Positions 18,292 through 28,700 are shown, counted from the stretch's first letter. The stretch: 64,000 nucleotides of DNA from an uncultured Verrucomicrobiales bacterium (GCA_938008215.1 CALLLS010000001.1:39582-103581); one strand, 5' to 3'. Numbers and translations are program-made. Notes: generated by a model not told the origin, from the letters alone.

Positions 18292-19374
18292 TTATAGAAA
18301 ATCAGGAATGACATCATCCAGAGCATCAAGGAGCTCTTGTTGCGTTTCTAGAGTCTCGTTCCCCATATTAGAGATACGGAAGGTGAGACCTTTGATTTTT
18401 CCGTATCCTCCGTTGATGAGTAAATTATGCTTTGCGCGTACTGCTTTTATGAAGCCTGGAACGTCAATCTCTAGATTGTTTTTAACACAAGTAAGAGTCT
18501 TAGACTGATAGCCTTTGGGAGCGAAGTTTTCAAAACCGTGTTTGGCTACCCATCCGTGCGTGAGCGCGTTCGTTGCGGCATGGCGGGCATAACGCTTCTC
18601 TAATCCCTCAGAGAGCATGAAGTCTACTCGCTCCCTCAGGGCATAAATTTGAGGAATGGCAGGAGTAGAAGGGGTATTATTTTTGAGGTGATTTTTCTCA
18701 AATTCATTATAATCAAAATAGTATCCGCGGTCTGGAAGCTTTTTACAACGTTCTAGAGCAGCTTCACTCACGATCATGAGAGAAAGTCCGGGGGGAAGGG
18801 CGAGAGCTTTTTGCACGCCGCAGAGAAGTACATCCACGCCTAGTTCGTCAAAGGGAGTTGGGACTGCAGAGAAACTGGAAACGGTATCCACGACGATCAT
18901 AATATCATCAAATTCACGGATAGCCTTCACGATGTCTGCAAGTGGGTTTAAAACACCCGTGGAGGTTTCATTATGCGCTAGGGTGACGGTATCAAAACCA
19001 CCTTCGGAAAGCTTTTCGCGCACGAGTTCTGGAGTTATAGCCTCACCCCATTCCACTTGCACCTTATCCGCTTCTTTACCGCATCGGAGAGAAACGTCAT
19101 ACCACTTATCGGAGAAGGCTCCGCAACATAGGTTGAGAACTTTTTTCTGCGTAAGGTTTCTGATGGCTCCTTCCATTGCTCCCCATGCAGATGCGGTGTT
19201 GAGGAAAACTGGGCGGGTTGTTTTCGCTACTTCTTGGAGACCGGGCTGAACAGAAGCGTAAAGTTCTTCAAAGTCTTTTCCCCTATGCCCAATGGCGGGA
19301 GAGCACATTGCTTCATACGTTTCCTTTGCTACATCTACAGGTCCTGGTGAAAAAAGTTTAGGCTTAGTGCTCAT
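18292..19374 (-). CDS. Class V aminotransferase (serine/alanine-glyoxylate or phosphoserine type)
   Basis: The 360-residue product is a PLP enzyme of the small-subunit-hydrogenase/serine-pyruvate branch: it begins KLFSPGPVDVAKETYEAM, has SPAIGHRGKDFEEL, and carries the cofactor lysine at Lys189 in CGVQKALALPPGLS. Members use serine, alanine or phosphoserine with glyoxylate or 2-oxoglutarate. Some bacteria lacking a classical SerC use this branch as phosphoserine transaminase, and a SerB-like phosphatase gene is in the same window, but the two are not linked. Substrate cannot be decided from sequence. Confidence 0.88.
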   Translation of the reverse strand: MSTKPKLFSPGPVDVAKETYEAMCSPAIGHRGKDFEELYASVQPGLQEVAKTTRPVFLNTASAWGAMEGAIRNLTQKKVLNLCCGAFSDKWYDVSLRCGKEADKVQVEWGEAITPELVREKLSEGGFDTVTLAHNETSTGVLNPLADIVKAIREFDDIMIVVDTVSSFSAVPTPFDELGVDVLLCGVQKALALPPGLSLMIVSEAALERCKKLPDRGYYFDYNEFEKNHLKNNTPSTPAIPQIYALRERVDFMLSEGLEKRYARHAATNALTHGWVAKHGFENFAPKGYQSKTLTCVKNNLEIDVPGFIKAVRAKHNLLINGGYGKIKGLTFRISNMGNETLETQQELLDALDDVIPDFL

Positions 19375-19430
19375 ATTCTAGAATGAACATGCTTTTTCTC
19401 AGGCTTCTGTCGAGCGTGAATTTTTGCTTT

Positions 19431-21245
19431 TTACGGGAGATTGTAACCACCGGTGACGGTGAAAACTCTAGGTCCACCAGCATATTGAACTACGATGTCG
19501 TAGGTGCTAGCACTGAGGCCTGAGCTGTTTTCATCGAAATCAAAGGTCACCCAATAGCGATCCGTAGTTGTCCCATTAGTCGTTCTCGAGAAGTTTGTGG
19601 CAGCTACTCCACCAATTGATACACTCTGTATGGCAACATTGAGTTGGGGGACTTGATTTACAGTGGCTCCGTTTGATTGATTAACCCCAGAAACACCTGT
19701 CATATCTAGGTTAGTGGTGATGATGTTTGGAGCGGCAGGGGGAGATGTGGTATAGGTGATTGATTTCCCGACGTTTAGCTGATTATTTTCTGAGAGCAGG
19801 TCATTATAAGCGGCTTGCTCTGCGCTGGTCATGGTATATCCCGCACGAAGAAGATTATCCGAAGTATCTTCTTGTAAACTGGTGCTGAGATTAAAGAATT
19901 CAACAGATGGGGTGTCTGTATTATCAAGTGGGTCTTCGTGTATGTTGATCTTGTAATCTCCTTTTCTAATGGTTCTTCCGCTGTTGTTAGATTGGAAGGT
20001 TTCACCCACGATCATTCCGTCGGTAGAACCTGTGCCGTTTATGAGTGGAAGTAAACTTTCGCCATCTAGGTCTTCACCTAGACTTGAGGCGTTAAACCCC
20101 ATGAGTGCGGTCATGGTAGGGAAGATATCAACGTCTGCGACGGGCTCATCAATAGTTTTTCCTGTAGTACCTCCTGCGGGACGAATAAGGAAGGGGACGT
20201 GTAAACCGCCATCATATATGGTTCCTTTCCCATGATTACTAGCAAAGAAGTTGTTATCACCCATAACGTTTCCAGGTGTACCGTTGTCTCCTACAAATAT
20301 AAGAGTGGTGGTCGTCAAATCTACGTTACTTAAAAGACGGTTTAATTCATTATCCAGTGCCCATAAAGCGGCTTTATAATTGTCTCTATTGGTATTTAAT
20401 GCACCTGTGTAAGCGATACCATTTAGAGTAGTAGGTGGAGATGGGAAAATGGGGGTGTCTGATTGCGAATGGGGCGCATTATAAGCGACCCAACAGAGCC
20501 AAGGGGTATTCGTATTATCTTGTCCGTTGATGAAATCTAAGGCGTCATCTGTGTTGGTGATCGTAGCGTAATTGAGTTCATTAGCTGGATTGCTTAAGCG
20601 ATTTACTTGTAGCTCATCGATGTCTGAACGAGTCCAGTCATAATAATTTGTCAGGTTTCCAGTTAGGGCACCAAAGAAGGTGTCCCAACCGTCTGCTTTA
20701 GGTCCTTGATCATTTATTCCCGTTCCGTTTCCTAAATGCCATTTTCCGAGGAGTACAGAGGTGTAAGAAGATCCGCTTGTATCTATCGCTTCCGCAATCG
20801 TCATGATGTTCGTGGCATCTCTTGTATTAGTAGATGAGCCCGGGGCTCCCACGCCATTGCTAGAGGGCAGTCTTCCGCTCATGATGGCCATTCTGGTGGT
20901 GGAGCAGGCGGCTTGAACATAGCCATTGGAGAAGCGAACACTTGAGTTCGCTAAATTAACGAGGTTCGGCATTTCTGGTAGATCCGTTCCTCCCGTTCCT
21001 GCCGCACCATTCAGTGCTCCGCTGAAGTTATCGATAGGGCTAGAGTCTATTCCCCAGTCATCTACGATGATAAAGAGAACGTTAGAAGAAGTGGCGCCGA
21101 CAGGGGAGTAAGTTCCTGTGATAGGAGATGATGAGCCGGGAAAAATGACGCTTAAGACTTCGCCACCGGTGAGGGTGCTGGAATCATAATAAATCGTGAT
21201 CTCGTTCTGAGAGGGGCGGGACACAAACTCAACGGCCTTCGCCAT
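19431..21245 (-). CDS. Arylsulfatase-type sulfatase, C-terminal piece of the broken fusion
   Basis: Sulfatases hydrolyse sulfate esters, for example of marine polysaccharides. The 604-residue frame has metal-binding DD in LFIIVDDWG (62-63), the active-site block AACSTTRMAIMSGRLP with Cys114, GKWHLG, GDNGTPG and NHGKGTIYDGGLHVPFLI, and then C-terminal beta domains. The signature is C-S-T-T-R, with Thr where the consensus C-x-P-x-R has Pro. An ATG at 21245 allows separate translation, but the first 50 residues belong to the upstream beta domain and there is no signal peptide, so a secreted product is unlikely from this frame alone. A Cys-pair FGE, the maturation enzyme, is encoded at 42-43 kb. 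Confidence 0.85.
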   Translation of the reverse strand: MAKAVEFVSRPSQNEITIYYDSSTLTGGEVLSVIFPGSSSPITGTYSPVGATSSNVLFIIVDDWGIDSSPIDNFSGALNGAAGTGGTDLPEMPNLVNLANSSVRFSNGYVQAACSTTRMAIMSGRLPSSNGVGAPGSSTNTRDATNIMTIAEAIDTSGSSYTSVLLGKWHLGNGTGINDQGPKADGWDTFFGALTGNLTNYYDWTRSDIDELQVNRLSNPANELNYATITNTDDALDFINGQDNTNTPWLCWVAYNAPHSQSDTPIFPSPPTTLNGIAYTGALNTNRDNYKAALWALDNELNRLLSNVDLTTTTLIFVGDNGTPGNVMGDNNFFASNHGKGTIYDGGLHVPFLIRPAGGTTGKTIDEPVADVDIFPTMTALMGFNASSLGEDLDGESLLPLINGTGSTDGMIVGETFQSNNSGRTIRKGDYKINIHEDPLDNTDTPSVEFFNLSTSLQEDTSDNLLRAGYTMTSAEQAAYNDLLSENNQLNVGKSITYTTSPPAAPNIITTNLDMTGVSGVNQSNGATVNQVPQLNVAIQSVSIGGVAATNFSRTTNGTTTDRYWVTFDFDENSSGLSASTYDIVVQYAGGPRVFTVTGGYNLP

Positions 21246-21861
21246 TCAGGGTAATATTATTTGGAACTGCGGAGAGGTTGGATGGGGCAACGGTGTCTAA
21301 CGTGATCGTGACGGTGGTGGATTGGCTGGCTTCTGAAATAGTATCTAAGACAAACCCCGTATCATCAAAGGGCGCGACCGATTCTGCATTTACACGGTAG
21401 AACTTCTTTTCTTCTGAGGGGAGGATGCCTGCGTCCGTTATTGTGCCGGCGGGGCTTCCATTTGTGAGAGCTGAGATAGTCTTGTCCTGCATTTCCGTGA
21501 AGGTAGAGAGGTCTGTGCTAGAAGTGATTTCATACGTGCCGCCTTCTACACCTGTCCATGTAAGAATGATGTCGTCGGTTCCTGAGAGAACCTCGACCAG
21601 TGGACAGTTTACGTCACTTTCAGGACCTCCCTCAGCGTGGATAATTCTTCCCCCTGGGTCAGTGAAGTCATTGTTAGCACGCGTATCACTATTGTTGTAA
21701 GCCGTTCCACTAGGGGCAGCATAATATTGTCTGCCTATATTATAAGGGAATTTAGGTGTGCCGTCTTGCTCAATACTCACAAAATATGCGCGGACTCCAT
21801 TTGGGTATTCAGGAGTCACACAATAGCGGGTATTGTATTCATCTAGGTCAAAGTCTGTTCC
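21229..21861 (-). pseudogene. Middle piece: end of the YHYH domain plus beta-rich linker
   Basis: This piece is in the same frame as the YHYH piece, directly after the nonsense codon. It encodes the rest of the YHYH domain (YCVTPEYPNGVRAYFVS ... FPYNIGRQYYA), then a beta-rich segment (ILTWTGVEGGTYEITSSTDL) like the repeat domains of verrucomicrobial secreted proteins, and then the start of a second beta domain. The frame is lost at about 21236. No good independent start codon or ribosome site is visible. Confidence 0.7.
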
Positions 21862-22866
21862 TTAGACTTGCCCTAAGTCGCCGAGGTATTCATAATCTTG
21901 TAGGTATTGACAGCGCGGGAAATCGTTCGATATAGAGGGTCCTTCTTCCCCAGAAGGAAGAGCTCCTTTTGCTCGAATTGACCACGCTGGATAGACATTC
22001 CGTGAGGTGCCATTCGTAGCCAGGGCTGGTCTTATCTGAAAACCTGAGACCATTCTCGTCACCGCGGAATTAGGGTTCAGAGCATTACTATACCCATAGG
22101 GACCATAGATGGGAAGACCATCACGCGCCCAGCCTAAGATGGGACTGTGATTACCATTTCCACCGATCACTTCACTATATAGATTATTCGGAGTATCATA
22201 GGTTACGGAATCACCAAGCTGATAGCGAAGTCCAGGTGGGTTTGCATGGTAATGATAAGTTTCACCTGCTTGATGTGCGTTAGCGGCGTCAAATGTCTGG
22301 GATTCATTTACATAGGCATCTCTTTCCCACCAACCTGATCCTGCGAGACCATTAGCTGGAGTAGAGTCTTCACCTGCACCAGAATCATAAGAAAAGGCAT
22401 CTCGGCTATCAAACATAGCCACGCCATCGACGAACATCCCGATTGCACCTCCACCCGTCAGAGTTCTAGTGCTGGGGGGAGTGGGATCATTAGGAAAAGA
22501 GAGCTTGGGTATACTTAAGATATAAGCATAAGAGCCGGGCCAATTTGCGAAGATATCTGAATCAGCTGTGGAGTTATTACGATTTCTCCACCATGGCCCC
22601 ATTAGGTGAGAACCTAAGCCAGTAGAACGCACATAAACGAAGTCGTTATCATAGCTTACCTCATGGACGCCAGCGTAAGTTTGCTCCGTTTGGTCACTGC
22701 CACTATTGGGGTGAGTCCAATCCGTATAAGAAGTCCCGTTCGTTACATCTGACTCATATTGGTGAATGCGTGCGTAAGAACGTGAACCTTCTAAAAACCA
22801 ACTGTCGAGAAGTGGTTCAGCAAAGGATAAGGTTGTGAAAAGTAATAGGGGGAAGAAGAATTTCAT
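21862..22866 (-). CDS. YHYH-domain N-terminal piece of the broken sulfatase fusion
   Basis: This piece of 334 residues starts with a signal peptide (MKFFFPLLLFTTLSFA) from the ATG at 22866. A longer open frame to 22884 exists but is less signal-like. It contains the family's name motif (ETYHYHANP) and the GGNGNHSPILGWARDGLPIYGPYGY block typical of secreted YHYH proteins, whose function is unknown. It stops at a TAA in the middle of the domain. Confidence 0.8.
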   Translation of the reverse strand: MKFFFPLLLFTTLSFAEPLLDSWFLEGSRSYARIHQYESDVTNGTSYTDWTHPNSGSDQTEQTYAGVHEVSYDNDFVYVRSTGLGSHLMGPWWRNRNNSTADSDIFANWPGSYAYILSIPKLSFPNDPTPPSTRTLTGGGAIGMFVDGVAMFDSRDAFSYDSGAGEDSTPANGLAGSGWWERDAYVNESQTFDAANAHQAGETYHYHANPPGLRYQLGDSVTYDTPNNLYSEVIGGNGNHSPILGWARDGLPIYGPYGYSNALNPNSAVTRMVSGFQIRPALATNGTSRNVYPAWSIRAKGALPSGEEGPSISNDFPRCQYLQDYEYLGDLGQV

Positions 22867-22946
22867 ATAAAATTGAAACCCCACTATAGGTGAAAAGTTT
22901 CAAATAAAAATGAAATTATCTTAACAATCAATCATGAATGTGTGAC

Positions 22947-23738
22947 CTATTCAGCTACATTTCCTAAGATCCCCAATGTTCCTCTACTACTGTAACTAGG
23001 GAGTCGGAGTGGAGAATTACTAGAATATGAGGTGTCTTCTGGTGGGGTGTATGTATTTACTTGCCCATCCTCTGTGACCACGATCATTAAAGTATCTAGA
23101 GCAAAGCCCAGAGCCATATCTTGTTCTGAAAATGCAGATTTAATTGTCTGAATTTTACCGCTCTCATCTCTATATTCATATTCTGGATAGTAATTAGTAG
23201 GATGTGAATGAATAGTTCCTACTATTTTATAGCCTTCTGGTAGCCGAGCTTTCCAAGGATTGCTCCCAGTCGCGTGCCCATGATTTATATCACTTAAGGC
23301 ATATTCTCCATGTTCATTAATTCCTAATAGAGATGCGTGTTCTTTTCCATCATTTTTAGTGATCTTTCTGAGCTCTTTCGATCTTTTAAATATCAAATCT
23401 TTTGCATTCTCATCATTTAACGTTCTAGTAGGACTTAAATCATATCTTGGATCTTCAGTTTCACGGAATTGTGAGTTTCTCTTGTAAAAAGCAGCATCTC
23501 TATAAACAGATATTCTGGCATCAGTATATGGCGTGTCGGTAGTTACCTCTGTGTTTCCTTCAGACCCTGCGGCACCTGAACTGCCACTGGGACCTTCATA
23601 GTTGGCTATTGACTGATTTGCTTCCTCTTTACTTTCTAGCTGAGCTTTAGGTATAAAGAGTTTTTGCCATGGCTTCAAATCATTATCTGACTGACCGTTA
23701 GAAACAGTAGTAAATAAAAATAGATGTAATATTAGAAT
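22947..23738 (-). CDS. Secreted DUF4329/JAMM-like protein, N terminus uncertain
   Basis: The C-terminal half has a JAMM-type metalloprotease layout: Glu113 in KEHASLLG, His157 and His159 in GTIHSHPTNYYP, and Ser184/Asp187 in AFSEQDMALG (numbered from the TTG at 23678). That matches DUF4329, a domain found at the ends of RHS-type toxins and thought to be a JAB-like peptidase. A GPSGSSGAAGSEG linker precedes it. Upstream of the TTG the same frame encodes ILILHLFLFTTVSNGQ, a good signal peptide, but has no ATG, GTG or TTG before a stop. Translation may therefore start at a rare codon such as ATT (23738), or the 5' end is damaged. No immunity gene is evident. Confidence 0.7.
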   Translation of the reverse strand: MLILHLFLFTTVSNGQSDNDLKPWQKLFIPKAQLESKEEANQSIANYEGPSGSSGAAGSEGNTEVTTDTPYTDARISVYRDAAFYKRNSQFRETEDPRYDLSPTRTLNDENAKDLIFKRSKELRKITKNDGKEHASLLGINEHGEYALSDINHGHATGSNPWKARLPEGYKIVGTIHSHPTNYYPEYEYRDESGKIQTIKSAFSEQDMALGFALDTLMIVVTEDGQVNTYTPPEDTSYSSNSPLRLPSYSSRGTLGILGNVAE

Positions 23739-23893
23739 TTCTCACAATTAAGTAATACTAGAAACCTGCTTAGCAGAATAGATTTTATTTCGCAGACTGA
23801 ATTAATTCAGAATACGCCCATCTTAGCAACGAGCATATTTACCAAGCTTTTGTGCTCAAAGAGGAGAAAGCTAGATTAAGTGCCTTCTCTAAT

Positions 23894-25726
23894 TCAATCC
23901 TCTTGCTTAAGAGCTTTTTCCATGCGCTTACGCTTACTTGGGTCTAGAACACGCTTTCTGAGACGAATGTGTAATGGGGTAGCTTCTACGAATTCGTCCG
24001 GCTCGATGTATTCGATCGCACGTTCAAGGTTAAACTTGATGGCAGGCTGAAGCTTCATACCGTCATCTTTACCTGCAGCACGGTGGTTCGTGAGGTTCTT
24101 TGCCTTTGTCGGGTTTACTTCCAGATCTCCAGCACGTGCACATTCACCAACGATTTGACCAATGTAAATTTCATCTTGAGGAGCAGCCATCAGCTTTCCA
24201 CGTTCTTCCAGAGGCTTTAGAGCGTATGCTACAGCCGTTCCTTGAGACATGGAAACAAGGGTTCCGTTCTGACGTGTCTTAATGCGCCCGATATATGGAC
24301 GATATTCTTTAAAGAGATGAGACATGACTCCGTGTCCAGAGGTGAGGTTCATGAGTTCAAACTCAAACCCGATGAGACCACGTGTAGGTACTGTGACTTC
24401 AATATAGGTCATCGTTCCACGGGGCTCCATTAATTCGGTGATGCCTTTTCGTTGTTGGAGAGCTTGGATCACACCGCCTACCATGTCATCAGGAACTTCC
24501 AGATAAAGGGTTTCATATGGCTCCATCTTTTTCCCATCTACTTCTTTAGTAATAACGTTTGGACGAGAGACAAGCACCTCAAAACCTTCGCGTCGCATCG
24601 TTTCTACGAGGACGGAAATCTCCATTGCTCCACGGGCTGAAACATTAAAGAATCCAGGTTCGTCGCCTTCAGAAACTTGGAGGGAGACATTCGTTTTTAA
24701 TTCTTTATCAAGACGGTCTTTAATAGCGCGGGAAGTAACATGCTTACCTTCTTTTCCTGCGAAAGGACCATCATTGACCGCGAGTTGCATTTCTACGGTT
24801 GGAGGATCTATCTGAATAGTCGGCAGGGCTTCCATTTTCTCATTGCCCACAATCGTTTCTCCGATGTCTACATCTTCAAATCCAGCGATTCCGACGATGT
24901 TTCCCGCGATTCCCTGTGCGGATTCTGATGATCCCATTTTAGAATATTCGATGACCTTGGAAACTGAGCTTTTCACACGAGTTCCATCTCTTCTACAGAG
25001 CCAAATGGGGTCGCCTTTTTGTACGGTTCCAGATTGGATCTTACCGAGCGCAATCCTGCCCATATAATTATCCCAATCAATATTACTTACGAGCATCTGT
25101 AAATCTCCTTCATCACTGGCAACAGGTGCAGGAACACGCTCCACGATGGTCTCAATGAGTGGATCCATATTAACCCCCTTCCCATTTAAAGCATCCTCTA
25201 AGTCTTTTACAAACCATCCATTTTTGGCGGAGCCATAGACAACAGGGGATTCAAACTGTTCTTCGGTAGCACCTAACTCAAGAAGGAGTTCGAGGACTTT
25301 TTCTTGAACACCTTCTGGATCTGAGTGATCACGATCCACTTTGTTAATAACAATAACTGGGCTGAGTCCGTTTTCTAAAGCTTTTCTGAGAACGAAGCGC
25401 GTCTGTGCTTGTGGGCCCTCATAGGCATCTACTACTAGAAGAACTCCATCTACCATTTTCATGACTCGCTCTACTTCCGCACCAAAGTCGGCGTGTCCAG
25501 GAGTGTCAACGATGTTTAGAATATGCTCATTCCAGATAACAGAAGTATTCTTCGCCTTAATTGTAATGCCTTTCTCACGTTCTAAATCCATGGAGTCCAT
25601 AGCGCGATCAGCTAACTGCTGGTGCTCTTCTACCGCTCCACCTGCTTTTAAAAGCTCATCCACAAGAGTAGTTTTTCCGTGGTCAACGTGCGCAATAATA
25701 GCAACATTACGAATCTTATCAATCAT
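23894..25726 (-). CDS. typA: Translational GTPase TypA/BipA
   Basis: TypA is a ribosome-associated EF-G-like GTPase involved in stress and low-temperature ribosome assembly. The 610-residue product has G1 AHVDHGKTT (13-21), switch I ITIKAKNTSV, G3 DTPGHADF, G4 NKVDRD and G5 SAKNG. EF-G-like domains follow, then the BipA-specific C-terminal region (VNPTKAKNLTNHRAAGKDDG) that separates it from LepA and EF-G. It lies 63 bases downstream of smc on the same strand. Confidence 0.98.
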   Translation of the reverse strand: MIDKIRNVAIIAHVDHGKTTLVDELLKAGGAVEEHQQLADRAMDSMDLEREKGITIKAKNTSVIWNEHILNIVDTPGHADFGAEVERVMKMVDGVLLVVDAYEGPQAQTRFVLRKALENGLSPVIVINKVDRDHSDPEGVQEKVLELLLELGATEEQFESPVVYGSAKNGWFVKDLEDALNGKGVNMDPLIETIVERVPAPVASDEGDLQMLVSNIDWDNYMGRIALGKIQSGTVQKGDPIWLCRRDGTRVKSSVSKVIEYSKMGSSESAQGIAGNIVGIAGFEDVDIGETIVGNEKMEALPTIQIDPPTVEMQLAVNDGPFAGKEGKHVTSRAIKDRLDKELKTNVSLQVSEGDEPGFFNVSARGAMEISVLVETMRREGFEVLVSRPNVITKEVDGKKMEPYETLYLEVPDDMVGGVIQALQQRKGITELMEPRGTMTYIEVTVPTRGLIGFEFELMNLTSGHGVMSHLFKEYRPYIGRIKTRQNGTLVSMSQGTAVAYALKPLEERGKLMAAPQDEIYIGQIVGECARAGDLEVNPTKAKNLTNHRAAGKDDGMKLQPAIKFNLERAIEYIEPDEFVEATPLHIRLRKRVLDPSKRKRMEKALKQED

Positions 25727-25789
25727 AGTTAAGATGTGCTTCTTCTAGCTCTTCTAAAAATGCAAGTTTTCTTTTATTGCTTACTTGTA

Positions 25790-28700
25790 TTACGAACTGA
25801 TCTGAGCGGCAGCACTTTTAGTTGGAGACTGAGACTTATCTGTTTTAGAGGCCGCGCTGGATTTGTTACGGTCGCCCTCATCAATGATGTCTTCCGCTTG
25901 GGCGAGAATCATTCCGACGGGCTTAGAGACTCCGAATTCTGGCATGGTGACACCGTAGAGGATGTCGGCGCGTGCCATAGTCCGCTTATTATGAGTGACG
26001 ATGATGAATTGGCTCTGTGAAATGAAGTTCTCTAGGAGGTTGAGAAAGCGTGAGATGTTCGATTCATCTAGAGGAGCATCTAGCTCATCAAGGACACAGA
26101 AGGGGCTGGGCTTGACCATATAAATGGAGAAGAGGAGCGCGACGGCCGTCATGGAACGTTCACCACCTGAGAGGAGAGTGATAGACTGGAGCTTTTTACC
26201 AGGAGGCTTGGCGATGATCTCAATCCCTGATTCCAGTGGGTCTTCTTCATCGGAAAGAATGAGGTCAGCTTTTCCTCGTTCTCCAAAGAGTTGCCGGAAG
26301 GTGATACGGAAGTTTTCTTTTATCTTTGTAAAGGTCTCTGAAAACATTTTCGTGGTCTCCGTATTGATTTTCTCAATGACAGAGAGGAGCTCTTCTTTAG
26401 ACGATGTGAGGTCGTCATATTGAGAGCGGATGAAAGAATGACGCTCTTCGAGTTCCTCGAACTCTTGGATGGCATCAATATTAACGGCACCCATGCTATT
26501 AAGCTTTTGGCGTAGTTCAGAGGAGATTTCTTCAATCAAAACCCAATCGTTTAAGGTGGGGGTAAAGGCACGCTTTGGAGAGGTGTCATTTTCACTAGGT
26601 AGGCGATTCATGGAATCGCCCCTACCGTCTTTGTTATTTGCTGATCCGTCCCTAGCGTTTTCGTCTTCCTCATGTGGGCTGGACGTTCGTGCTTCGCGCC
26701 TTTTATCAAGGCAGGCTTTGAGAGTAGGGAAGCTCGGGCTGAATTGTGATAGCTCCACCTGATGGCGTTCTCGCTGAGTGGTGAGAAGGTTTTCTAGTTT
26801 AAGATCGACCTTGGTGTAAGCGACGTCCTCTCCGCCACGTTTTTCGGTGAGAGATAGAAGCACCCGGCGAGAATCCGCGAGGGTGGTTTCGGTCGCCTGA
26901 ATGTCCTGACGCATCTTGAGGATCTGCTCCTTAAGAGTTTCGGCTTTCTCGGAAAAAGACTTAATTCCCGCCTGACAGTTCCCAATCGATTCTTCCAGCT
27001 CTTTGTCTTTCAGCTGGGATGAGTCGATGCGTTCGCGGAGTGTTTTAATTTCCGCTTCTCGTCTCATGTTGAGATCGAGAATTTCCTTAATGCGGGCTTT
27101 CAGAGGTTCCTGTTGGCGTTGGAGATTTAAAAAAGAACGTTGCTCTATCGCCACTTCTGTTTGTAACTCCCCGAGGGCATTAAAGCTCTCATTTTCCTCT
27201 CTTCTAATCGTGGCTTGCTGGGTGGAAAACTCCTTAAGCTTTTGTTCCACTTCTTGCCGTTTTGCTTGGCTCTCGTTTAGCTCCGTCTCGATCTTGGAAA
27301 GGTTTTCCGCCGCTTCTTTTTGTCTTTGTTCTAGGGTCGCCTGCTCGCGAACGATACTTGATATTTTTTGCTCAAAGTTAGTGAGGTCTCGCTGAAAGGC
27401 TTTCCGCTCTGCTTTCAGATTATTGGCGTTGATTTGGTGCTCTTGGAGAGCGTTTTTTGCTTTCTCCACTTTCTCACTGGCTTGGTCCTTAGACTCCGTA
27501 GTTTGCGTGATGGTCTTCTGCGCTTTATCTATTTCACTTTCTCTCTTACTAATCTCCTTTTTTAGATTCGTGATTTCATTTTGTAATCGGAGGGCGGAGG
27601 TGCTTTCACCGCTCGTCTTTCCTCCTTTAAGAAAGCCTTCTGGAGTGAGGACCTCTCCATCTAAGGTCACGAATTTGAGATCCCCATAGGTAGGGCGTAA
27701 CATCAGAGCCGCTTCCATATCGGGAACGATGAGGGTGCTTTCTAAGAGACTTTGTAAAACATTTTTGATTTCGGTCTTACTCTTAATATTGACGAGGTCT
27801 AAAGCCCATCCTAGAGCACTGTTAGGTTTCGACTGGAGCTGAAGGTCTTTCGGCTCTTGTGTAAAGGTGGTGACGAGTAGGTCTGCCGTCCCGAGTGATT
27901 TACTTTTTAGCTTCTCTATGATGCTAGCGGCGATGCTGTCATCCTCCACGATGATCGCTTGGAGCTGGTGCCCGAGGGCGGCTTCTATCGCGGTGATGTA
28001 TTTATCATCGGTGCTGATGAGTTTGGCGAGCGTGCCACCAAGTGCGGTCTTGTATAAGGCGGGATCATCTAGTCCCGAGAGCACTGCCTGCGTGCCCTTC
28101 CCAAGTCCTTCCCCAGAGGTCAGAAGATTCTCTAAGACCTCTAAGCGAGAGGTTCGGGAGGCGAGGTGGCTTTGTTCTTCACGAACGGCGGAATGTGCCG
28201 AATCCAAGTCCCCTCTGAGCTTTTGAAAGGCGCGCTCCGCTACACTTTTTTGCTCTTCCAGAGTGGTTTTTTCTTTCTCGTGGAATTGCAGTTTTGCGGA
28301 ATGAGAATCCAGAGTGGATTGCGCTGTAGCAAGTGCTTTTTGACTCTCCACATGGTCGGATCTCAGGGAGTTGGCACGCACTCTGGTATTGGCAGTGTTA
28401 GAGCGGTAATTTTCCAACTTCGCCTTTAAGGAGGCTACCGTTCGTTCAATCGCCAATTGCGCTTGTTCTTCTTGCTTTTGGAGCTTTTCCGTTTCTTGAA
28501 GTTGGGTACGGATTTTTGAGAGCTTTTCTTTTTGGTCAGTGAGCGTGGTCTCTGAGGAGCTGAGTTTTAAGCGGCTCTCCTCTACCTGCTGAATAGTATC
28601 CTTGAGGTCACTTTGTTGGTCAGAGAGCCGGCTCGCATTTTCTAAGACCTCGGAATCATTGCGTTGGATACGATTTTGGTGATCTTCTCTCCGCTCGGCA

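Larger units (their letters stand above)
19431..22866 (-). pseudogene. YHYH-domain/sulfatase fusion gene broken by an in-frame stop and a frameshift
   Basis: Three consecutive minus-strand reading frames join into one protein of about 1,140 residues. Piece 1 (22866-21862) ends ...YEYLGDLGQV then TAA. The same frame continues GTDFDLDEYNTRYCVTPEYPNG, which is the usual next part of a YHYH domain, so the TAA (21862-21864) is a nonsense codon inside the domain. Piece 2 ends ...NNITLNGEGR then TGA at 21229. One extra G around 21234-21240 explains the switch to the sulfatase frame (GEAVEFVSRPSQNEI). Two independent lesions in one gene favour decay, but assembly error is possible. The pieces are listed separately below. 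Confidence 0.8.
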
